21,229 nucleotides of DNA from a virus: the IMG/VR virus record IMGVR_UViG_3300023216_000245, positions 1 to 21,229 of that record. One strand, given 5' to 3'. Shown here piece after piece: positions 7,803-13,046 of the stretch. Position 1 is the first letter of the stretch. Each line of letters starts with the position of its first letter. Both the position numbers and the translations under genes were made by a program. The notes under the pieces are model-generated. The model had not been told where the DNA came from. It was given only the letters and a program-made list of their open reading frames with translations, and made no database searches.

Positions 7803-8252
7803 TTAGCCAAGCAATAGTTGCTTGGCACTCTTACTCAATTCACCTAGATTAATAATCCTTGGTTTATCCTCTTCTGGGATTTGGTTTTCCAATCCAACAA
7901 GAAGTAGACCATCGACAACGTCTGCACCAATCACATGAATAGTGTCGGCGATAGTAAAACGTTTGGTAAATGTACGAGCAGAGATTCCTCGATGTAGATA
8001 TTCATCCTCATCTATAGAATTCTGTTCGCCTTTGATTGTTAGTTCACCTTTTTCGAGGGTAAGAGAGATATCATTCTTACTGAATCCCGCGACGGCAATT
8101 TCAATAAGGAAATGTGTATCATCCTTCTTAATTACGTTGTATGGTGGATATCCTTGTGACTTTGGTGTAACAGTATTAAACTGTTCCAATGTGTTAAAGA
8201 TATTATCGAATCCAAGGAAAGTGTCCCTTGGAAAGTTGTACGCTATTGACAT
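7803..8252 (-). CDS. Small heat-shock protein, Hsp20/IbpA family
   Basis: An ATP-independent chaperone that holds unfolding proteins. After a short N-terminal arm (residues 1-35, with FPRDTFLGFDNIF like the start of IbpA), the alpha-crystallin domain runs from about 36 to 125. It includes FLIEIAVAGFSKNDISLTLE, GELTIKGE, the YLHRGISARTFTKRF strand, and DGLLLVGL. A short tail follows (KPRIINLGE). At 149 aa the length is normal. AGGAGG lies 5 nt before the ATG, the strongest ribosome site in the window. Hsp20 genes are known in T4-like cyanophages, where virion assembly is the suggested role. A CTAAATA sequence (about 8264-8270) resembles T4-type late promoters, but weakly. Confidence 0.93.
   Translation of the reverse strand: MSIAYNFPRDTFLGFDNIFNTLEQFNTVTPKSQGYPPYNVIKKDDTHFLIEIAVAGFSKNDISLTLEKGELTIKGEQNSIDEDEYLHRGISARTFTKRFTIADTIHVIGADVVDGLLLVGLENQIPEEDKPRIINLGELSKSAKQLLLG
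7806..7826 (-). other. 9-bp hairpin formed by the last seven codons of Hsp20
   Basis: GCCAAGCAA and its perfect complement TTGCTTGGC flank a 3-base loop, ending right before the stop codon. No T-run follows on either strand, so it does not look like a standard intrinsic terminator. It may protect the mRNA 3' end or slow ribosomes. Confidence 0.5.
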
Positions 8253-8282
8253 AATGTCCTCCTATTTAGATAGCAAGGTTGT

Positions 8283-8296
8283 GGGGAAAATTCCCC
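8283..8296. repeat. Short inverted repeat upstream of Hsp20
   Basis: GGGGAA and TTCCCC are separated by two bases, in the 73-base gap between regA and Hsp20. It follows the regA terminator hairpin on the transcript and precedes the Hsp20 ribosome site by about 20 bases. It could be an operator or part of the mRNA structure; nothing else supports a role. Confidence 0.35.
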
Positions 8297-8301
8297 TATT
8301 A

Positions 8302-8322
8302 AGAAACCCCGAAGGCGTTTCT
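8302..8322 (-). terminator. C(UUCG)G hairpin after regA
   Basis: On the transcript, AGAAAC and GUUUCU pair, with CC/GG closing a UUCG loop and a single bulged G. The structure starts 3 bases after the regA stop codon. The CUUCGG tetraloop is extra-stable and is known from T4 intergenic hairpins. There is no clean downstream U-run, so it may mark an mRNA 3' end or partial terminator between regA and Hsp20. Confidence 0.65.
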
Positions 8323-8325
8323 AAT

Positions 8326-8739
8326 TCATTTAACTCCGATATTGTATTTAGGACAAAGTTCCCAATTAACTTTATCTTTGTGTGATATAATTTTAATTTG
8401 GTTAAGTGGTGCGGTGTCCCCAATAGGACTTATTGTTTCTAACAATCCCCAGTCGCTGAGCAATTGTACAATAGTGTTTCTTCTACCTAAGTCATTCTCT
8501 GTTAAATTAGACGGTTTACCATCCAACAAAAACAACTCTTTAAAATGTGTTATGAAATATCTGCCTTGTTTATGTAATATGTGACAAGACTGAAATAGTT
8601 TTGAATCTCTTTTAGATGCGACACCCATTCGTGTCAGTGTTTCTTTGACTTTTAAAAAGTCATCTGGTTCTGCCAATGTAATTTCTAACATAAGTTCAGG
8701 ACTCCAGTCAACCAAATCATCATTATTGTAATCCACCAT
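8326..8739 (-). CDS. regA: RegA translational repressor
   Basis: RegA binds initiation regions of early phage mRNAs and represses their translation. The match to T4 RegA is strong: FLKVKETLTRMGVA, then SCHILHKQGRYFITHFKELF, then LLSDWGLLE, and a C-terminal PKYNIG. Two starts are possible. The ATG at 8739 (137 aa, AAAGGA 11 nt upstream) adds an acidic 16-residue extension (MVDYNNDDLVDWSPEL). The ATG at 8691 begins MLEITL like T4 RegA (MIEITL), gives 121 aa, and has GGAG 10 nt upstream. I list the longer one, which overlaps gp62 by 17 bases; the shorter one fits the family length better. Confidence 0.93.
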   Translation of the reverse strand: MVDYNNDDLVDWSPELMLEITLAEPDDFLKVKETLTRMGVASKRDSKLFQSCHILHKQGRYFITHFKELFLLDGKPSNLTENDLGRRNTIVQLLSDWGLLETISPIGDTAPLNQIKIISHKDKVNWELCPKYNIGVK

Positions 8740-9091
8740 GATTAATACTTTCCTTTATAATTTTTAAGTTTGCTTTACTTAAAAGTGGAAGTACATCTCT
8801 TGCCTTTTCGTTAGAGTATCCATAATATTTCTTAACGGCATCTATATCTACAGACTCGTTCTTCTTATTCCACTTTGAGAAACGTTTTCGTTTCCTAATA
8901 ATATTTATAAGAAAGTCGAATTGTAGTCGATTTTCTGTATGGTGATACTTGTTCATCTCGTTTGCGTATAATACTGTGTCTGGAAAGTAAGACAGCCCAC
9001 GATTAATTATGAAGGCATTATAATCCTTCTCGTCCTCCATGATATCTTGTTTGGTATCATTGATTGCCTTGAGGTAATCAAATGGATTCAT
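8723..9091 (-). CDS. 62: Clamp-loader small subunit, T4 gp62 family
   Basis: With gp44 it forms the complex that opens and loads the gp45 clamp. The 122-aa protein begins MNPFDYLKAINDTKQDIM and carries RGLSYFPDTVLYANEMNKYHH, LQFDFLINIIRKRKRFSKW and KKYYGYSNEKARDVLPLL. These match gp62 of marine T4-like phages as I know it, including the 'LS.FP' and 'RK.R..KW' features also seen in T4 gp62. It is shorter than T4 gp62 (187 aa). The frame is open back to 9157, but that part is a Cys-rich shadow of the 41-aa gene. The chosen ATG overlaps the stop of that gene (ATGA). Confidence 0.88.
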   Translation of the reverse strand: MNPFDYLKAINDTKQDIMEDEKDYNAFIINRGLSYFPDTVLYANEMNKYHHTENRLQFDFLINIIRKRKRFSKWNKKNESVDIDAVKKYYGYSNEKARDVLPLLSKANLKIIKESINHGGLQ

Positions 9092-9213
9092 AATAAATAT
9101 AAATAAAATGCAACAAGGACTGCTAACACATATAGTGCAATCACAACACTCATACAAGCAATTTTAAATTTTCTTGTTGGTTTCTTGTAGTTTTTAATTT
9201 TTTTAAATATCAT
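9088..9213 (-). CDS. Small membrane protein, 41 aa, unknown function
   Basis: The first 18 residues are strongly basic (MIFKKIKNYKKPTRKFK). One hydrophobic helix follows (ACMSVVIALYVLAVLVAFYL), predicting an N-in membrane protein. GGAAG lies 3-4 nt before the ATG, a tight but possible site. Its stop overlaps the gp62 start (ATGA), so it is probably translated within the clamp-loader mRNA. No family is recognised. Confidence 0.7.
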   Translation of the reverse strand: MIFKKIKNYKKPTRKFKIACMSVVIALYVLAVLVAFYLYLL

Positions 9214-9229
9214 AATCTTCCAAATAATA

Positions 9230-9346
9230 CTATTCAAATATAGTTATTAAATAAGAATCTACAAAAAAAACAACTAAACATATAATTACTATTGATATTA
9301 ATACCTTACCTGCAATTTTAAGAACTGCATCATCTAACCATTCCAT
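9230..9346 (-). CDS. Small membrane protein, 38 aa, unknown function
   Basis: The protein starts with an amphipathic, acidic segment (MEWLDDAVLKIAGK), then a hydrophobic helix (VLISIVIICLVVFFV) and a short tail. GGAG lies 7 nt before the ATG and overlaps the stop codon of the preceding 75-aa gene, so the start is well supported. No family is recognised. It is the second of three small genes placed between gp44 and gp62. Confidence 0.72.
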   Translation of the reverse strand: MEWLDDAVLKIAGKVLISIVIICLVVFFVDSYLITIFE

Positions 9347-9356
9347 AATATAACTC

Positions 9357-9390
9357 CTACTTAAATTTAACTTGGGACATAATTTCAGTG
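9357..9390. repeat. Direct repeat copy A (3' end of the 75-aa gene)
   Basis: Identical to 9592-9625 at 33 of 34 bases; the single difference (base 9368 versus 9603) changes Gln to Lys. The two copies are 235 bases apart, exactly one small gene plus its ribosome site. Both copies end at a stop codon that overlaps the ribosome site of the next gene. Confidence 0.95.
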
Positions 9391-9584
9391 TACTGGGGTA
9401 AATCTGAATACTTTAATATTTTATGTCCATAGAACATACTGCCTCCTTCGTACCACTGTTCTACGTTACATAAAGCTATATATCCACCCTGTGTTTTCTT
9501 GTATATATAGTAAAATGAGCTTAGATGGTCGGGGTTTATTCTTACCCACTCTTGTGTAATTATTTCTACGTTTTTATTACCCAT
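9357..9584 (-). CDS. 75-aa unknown protein sharing its C-terminal codons with gp44
   Basis: The chain begins MGNKNVEIITQEWVRINPDH and contains SSFYYIYKKTQGGYIALCNV and YEGGSMFYGHKILKYSDLPQ. It looks like a small beta-rich fold, with no family recognised. Its last ten residues, TEIMSQVKFK, match the last ten of gp44 (TEIMSQVQFK), encoded by a 34-base direct repeat. The open frame extends upstream to 9641 inside gp44, but AGAGGT before the ATG at 9584 supports this start. It directly follows gp44. Confidence 0.75.
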   Translation of the reverse strand: MGNKNVEIITQEWVRINPDHLSSFYYIYKKTQGGYIALCNVEQWYEGGSMFYGHKILKYSDLPQYTEIMSQVKFK

Positions 9585-9591
9585 TTTACCT

Positions 9592-9625
9592 CTACTTAAA
9601 TTGAACTTGGGACATAATTTCAGTG
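9592..9625. repeat. Direct repeat copy B (3' end of gp44)
   Basis: Partner of 9357-9390. As the C-terminal codons of a conserved gene, this is probably the original and the other the duplicate. Confidence 0.95.
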
Positions 9626-10524
9626 AGACATGCCACGACATTTATCTCGTGGTCAGCCATAAAAGAATCTTTATATGAATATTCTGCCAAAATCAGTATC
9701 AATTGTGGGATATATGATGGTTTTACATGTTCTAACATACTATCGTAAATCATCCTGAACAACTTTGTTGCTTCTACATCAATATTGTTGGTCACCCACT
9801 TTCTCATCGACTTAAAGTTTTTATCTTTAAGGTCGTTCATCAACTCTTTAATAGATGTCTCTGAAAGGGTGACAAGTATGCCAGAATCAATTGTACCACT
9901 CATTCCATATCGTTGACATTCATTAAGAACTCTTCGCCAATCTGGAATGTATTTCATAATGAGTTCTGCAAGGACTGCATCCTCATATTTAATTTGTTCG
10001 GCGGACAGGATAGTCTGAAGTCTACCCATGAACTGATCCGCCATTTCTGCTTTATTACCTGTATTAAATTCATATATTGAACACCGTGAATGGAGCGGTT
10101 CAATAATACGATTCTTGAAATTGCAGGTAAGGATAAACCTACAATTATTTGAAAACTCTTCTATAAAGCCTCGAAGAGCAGGTTGGGTGGACTGAGGGTT
10201 CAGATAGTCTGCTTCATCAAGGATGACGACTTTTATTCCACCGTGTAAAGAAACTGTTGAGGCGAACTGTTTTATTTTGCCTCGGAGTGTGTCAATGTTT
10301 CCGTCTTCGGATCCATTGACGATAATATGGTCTAGATCTAGTTCATTACATAATGCTCTCGCCACCGTTGTTTTACCAATACCTGCAGTACCAGTAAACA
10401 TCATATTGGGCAGTTCCCCACCCTTTATGATTTCATTAAATGTTTTCTTTAACGGTTTTGGGAGGATGCATTCGTCAATGGTTCTTGGACGGTACTTCTC
10501 CACATATAAAAACTCTTCTCTCAT
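9592..10524 (-). CDS. 44: Clamp-loader large subunit (AAA+ ATPase), T4 gp44 family
   Basis: ATPase of the clamp loader, hydrolysing ATP to place gp45 on DNA. The N-terminus FLYVEKYRPRTIDECILP is the typical clamp-loader box. Walker A is GTAGIGKTT at 45-53, Walker B is VVILDEAD at 99-106, and the SRC motif is HSRCS at 145-149. Sensor 2 and the C-terminal collar domain follow. At 310 aa the length is close to T4 gp44. GAGG lies 7 nt before the ATG at 10524. In T4, gene 62 follows directly; here three small genes separate them. Confidence 0.96.
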   Translation of the reverse strand: MREEFLYVEKYRPRTIDECILPKPLKKTFNEIIKGGELPNMMFTGTAGIGKTTVARALCNELDLDHIIVNGSEDGNIDTLRGKIKQFASTVSLHGGIKVVILDEADYLNPQSTQPALRGFIEEFSNNCRFILTCNFKNRIIEPLHSRCSIYEFNTGNKAEMADQFMGRLQTILSAEQIKYEDAVLAELIMKYIPDWRRVLNECQRYGMSGTIDSGILVTLSETSIKELMNDLKDKNFKSMRKWVTNNIDVEATKLFRMIYDSMLEHVKPSYIPQLILILAEYSYKDSFMADHEINVVACLTEIMSQVQFK

Positions 10525-10556
10525 TCACTTTCCTCATGATATAATAATATAACTTC

Positions 10557-10781
10557 TTACTCTTCGGACACTTCTTCTTCCTCTACAGGAGGTTCTTCAC
10601 CCAAACCTTTCTCGGCAACAGTTGCTTGTAAGAACGCGGCGAGTCTATTACGGACTGCACCAACATCTGCAAGTTCAGAACCTTCGAATGCTCCACGTTT
10701 AGTTACAATATCAATAATCTTAATACATCCTTCAATGTCGCCTAATGCTAATTGTGGTGCTTTTACTTCTTCTTCACTCAT
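10557..10781 (-). CDS. Small acidic conserved protein, 74 aa
   Basis: The central part (PQLALGDIEGCIKIIDIVTKRGAFEGSELADVGAVRNRLAAFL) has a regular helical pattern. It recalls a small protein found in many marine T4-like phages with an 'IID...RGAF.G.EL..VG' pattern, whose function I do not know. The C-terminal tail is almost all Glu, Pro and Val. GGAG within the last codons of gp45 lies 8 nt before the ATG, so it is co-translated with the clamp. The link to the clamp-loader operon is positional only. Confidence 0.75.
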   Translation of the reverse strand: MSEEEVKAPQLALGDIEGCIKIIDIVTKRGAFEGSELADVGAVRNRLAAFLQATVAEKGLGEEPPVEEEEVSEE

Positions 10782-10784
10782 TTG

Positions 10785-11462
10785 TTATTCTCCAAATTTA
10801 GAGGTTTTTAAAAGTGCCATCCAATATGTAATGGTTGGCGTTACAATAGACGAAATAAGTTTAGATGAAACCTCAAACTTATACTCATCCGAAACAATGA
10901 ACTTGAAATTTGATATATTAAATATAAATTCAAAAGTCTCAGAAGTATTTATACTCAAATTATCAAGTTCTAATGTAAATTCGTTTGAAGAAGGATTCTT
11001 GGTATCAGTAACAATACCTACCAATTTATCTCCGTTCTTTGTAACCACAAAGTCATTAACGTTTAATGTCGCGGATGCTTTGCGAATCGTATTTAGCTGT
11101 ATATCAGATAATGTAAATGATACTTCGCACTCTGGCATAATAATATCTTTATCTGATGTGACAAGGTTGTTAATGTCCGCGAAATTGTATTTTAACGATT
11201 GACCTTTATCGACAATCCTAACGAACTTCTGATTGTCGTCAAAATCAAGTTCTGGATCTTTAAACATAGACAACGCCCCAAGGAACTCTGTTAAGTCATA
11301 GATACCAAACTTATATGGGAAAACATCTTTTATAGTTGCCTTTGCCATTAGATTCTTAGCGGTGGTTACAGACCGAATAAACGATTCCCCACTCACTACT
11401 AGATTTGTATTAATACCTGAGAAGTTATTTAAGACTTCTTTTGTTTCACTACTCAATTTCAC
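10785..11462 (-). CDS. 45: Sliding clamp, T4 gp45 family
   Basis: The trimeric clamp tethers polymerase to DNA and in T4 also activates late transcription. The opening MKLSSETKEVLNNFSGINTN resembles T4 gp45 (MKLSKDTTALLKNFATINS). Further similarity lies in FGIYDLTEFLGALSMF and the C-terminal FNISNFKF region. At 225 aa it matches T4 (228). The start codon is GTG, with AGGAG about 6 nt upstream, and it overlaps the preceding gene by 14 bases. The clamp's partners may include the C-terminal tails noted for the polymerase and the dioxygenase. Confidence 0.93.
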   Translation of the reverse strand: MKLSSETKEVLNNFSGINTNLVVSGESFIRSVTTAKNLMAKATIKDVFPYKFGIYDLTEFLGALSMFKDPELDFDDNQKFVRIVDKGQSLKYNFADINNLVTSDKDIIMPECEVSFTLSDIQLNTIRKASATLNVNDFVVTKNGDKLVGIVTDTKNPSSNEFTLELDNLSINTSETFEFIFNISNFKFIVSDEYKFEVSSKLISSIVTPTITYWMALLKTSKFGE

Positions 11463-11730
11463 TATTATCTCCTATATCATATTCATTCAATGCAAGAATT
11501 CCGTAATGGACAACCTTCATGATGTCCTTACGATTCTCACCATCTTTTTTACCAAACCTCGAGGAATACTTGATGATATTCCCGAGACAAAAATCCAGTC
11601 CTTTACCAGATGCGGATATTAAATCCATTGATTGTGTCTTACCATTTCCTGCATAGTGCTGAGAATATGTAGAATCAATGTATTCTTTAACTTCTTTCAA
11701 CAGAATTTCTTCATTAAATTTGTAATTCAT
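11449..11730 (-). CDS. DUF3310-like protein (T7 gp1.7-like nucleotide kinase group), 93 aa
   Basis: The pattern YSQHYAG...LDFCLGNIIKYSSRFGKKDG followed by NRKDIMKVVHYGILAL fits DUF3310: a 'HY' near the N-terminus, then 'GN..KY..R.G.K.G....D..K..HY'. T7 gp1.7 in this family is reported to be a nucleotide kinase, but I cannot show that activity here. The frame is open to 11766. The ATG at 11730 lies 7 nt after a perfect -10 box, and the upstream part would overlap the promoter, so the shorter form is chosen. It leads the gp45-gp44-gp62-regA operon. Confidence 0.75.
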   Translation of the reverse strand: MNYKFNEEILLKEVKEYIDSTYSQHYAGNGKTQSMDLISASGKGLDFCLGNIIKYSSRFGKKDGENRKDIMKVVHYGILALNEYDIGDNSEIE

Positions 11731-11737
11731 ATTATAT

Positions 11738-11766
11738 ATTATACCTATGTTGCATGTAATTGTCAA
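11738..11766 (-). promoter_or_regulatory. Consensus sigma70-type promoter of the clamp operon, predicted leaderless
   Basis: On the minus strand: TTGACA (11761-11766), 17 nt, TATAAT (11738-11743), then ATATAAT and the ATG at 11730. It sits directly behind the terminator of the MoxR-like gene, making this a clean operon boundary. Confidence 0.88.
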
Positions 11767-11771
11767 GTTTA

Positions 11772-11800
11772 TATAAAATCCCCCACCGTTTAGGCGGGGG
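11772..11800 (-). terminator. Intrinsic terminator after the MoxR-like gene
   Basis: On the transcript CCCCCGCC pairs with GGUGGGGG (8 bp including one G-U pair) around a 5-base UAAAC loop, followed by AUUUUAUAU. It begins 13 bases after the MoxR-like stop codon and ends just before the next promoter. Confidence 0.85.
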
Positions 11801-11813
11801 TAAAAGGAACTAT

Positions 11814-12941
11814 TTAAATAGAATCTTCGGAGGTAGTTGAATCAGGATATTCTCCAATCACAGATTCAGGGTTGTTGATAGTAGCATCAACTTTTTCGTA
11901 GAGGTCGATAAACGCTTCCTTAGTGTCATCATCAAAACGGTTTACACAAAGAGCTATTGCCTTATCACGTTTATTAAAGATAGAAAAAGTTTGAATAATG
12001 TGACATAGACGACGAGTAGAAATCACCTCATCAATACCTTCATCATAAAACGTTTTACGAATAGCATCCGCCCAACCCACAAGGAGGTCAGAAAATTCTT
12101 CATCAATCACTTCAAACTTCTTCATATGTTTCATGAGGATTTTTTTCTCAGTAGGAATGGTAGGGAATGTTTGCTCAATGTTAATTGTGAAACGTTCAAG
12201 GAATGCTTCATCAATAATAGTAGCGGCAGAATAACGACCATCCTCAGAACCTTTACCTTTAGTGTTTGCAGTAGCAATCACGTTAAAACCTTTGGATGGA
12301 GTAACAACCTCACCAGTCTTTTTAATCAGAACTGGTTTACCTTCAAGAACACCTTGAAGACACATAATCTTATTTGTTCCACGGTCAATCTCATCAATCA
12401 ACAAAATAGCGCCCGCTTCCATTGCCTTAATAACAGCACCTTTTTGAAAAACGGTTTCACCGTTGATTAAACGAAAACCACCAATCAAATCATCCTCATC
12501 AGTCTCAGGAGAGATCTGGACACGAACACATTCACGGTTTGTTTGAGCACAAGCTTGTTCAACCATAAATGTTTTACCGTTTCCAGATAGACCAGAAATG
12601 TACGTTGGATAGAACATATTAGATTTAATAATCTTTACGATGTCACTGAAGTTTCCCCAAGCAACAAAAGTTTCGTCCTTTTGTGGGATGAATACTTCAT
12701 CATTGGTTACAGAACGAACACCGACATTTTCAATTACAGCAGTGGGAGTAGTTTTTTCAATACCAAGCGCCATACTCAAGTCATAAATTCCTCTAGAAAC
12801 TTTAGGGAAATCCTGGAGTTCACGATAAATTTCATTTTTGCTCATACCCAATTCCATACCTGCATTAAGCACATCTTTAGATTTGAATTTAGTTGTCTTA
12901 GGGGATTCATTCATTAATTTTTCAATCACTTTCTTATTCAT
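11814..12941 (-). CDS. MoxR/CobS-like AAA+ ATPase
   Basis: A 375-aa AAA+ protein. Walker A is GLSGNGKTF near residues 118-126. The region GGFRLINGETVFQKGAV is followed by Walker B AILLIDEID, and later come TANTKG (sensor 1) and ERF (arginine finger region). This matches the MoxR/CobS branch, often annotated cobS in T4-like cyanophages. MoxR ATPases usually act with a vWA-domain partner, and such a protein is encoded directly upstream, so the two probably remodel a target complex together. A true cobalt-insertion role is not supported. AAGGA lies about 10 nt before the ATG, within a leader shared with two other genes. Confidence 0.9.
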   Translation of the reverse strand: MNKKVIEKLMNESPKTTKFKSKDVLNAGMELGMSKNEIYRELQDFPKVSRGIYDLSMALGIEKTTPTAVIENVGVRSVTNDEVFIPQKDETFVAWGNFSDIVKIIKSNMFYPTYISGLSGNGKTFMVEQACAQTNRECVRVQISPETDEDDLIGGFRLINGETVFQKGAVIKAMEAGAILLIDEIDRGTNKIMCLQGVLEGKPVLIKKTGEVVTPSKGFNVIATANTKGKGSEDGRYSAATIIDEAFLERFTINIEQTFPTIPTEKKILMKHMKKFEVIDEEFSDLLVGWADAIRKTFYDEGIDEVISTRRLCHIIQTFSIFNKRDKAIALCVNRFDDDTKEAFIDLYEKVDATINNPESVIGEYPDSTTSEDSI

Positions 12942-12975
12942 AATATATATTCCTTTTCAATTAACTTACAGAGAC

Positions 12976-13004
12976 ATTATACAGTATTTTCGTTATAAAG
13001 TCAA
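12976..13004 (-). promoter_or_regulatory. Sigma70-type promoter of the MoxR-like gene, with leader
   Basis: TTGACT (12999-13004), 17 nt, TATAAT (12976-12981), then 34 nt to the ATG. The leader ends ATTGAAAAGGAATATATATT just before the ATG and carries the ribosome site. The same leader type occurs before the vWA and GNAT-like genes. Confidence 0.82.
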
Positions 13005-13046
13005 CACTTATTTGCGATTTATTCCCACGTTTATAATAGGGTTTTG

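Noticed and set aside
9092-9157. Cys-rich N-terminal extension of gp62
   Set aside because: It is the out-of-frame reading of the 41-aa membrane gene; gp62 homology begins at MNPFDYL (9091), with an ATGA overlap.
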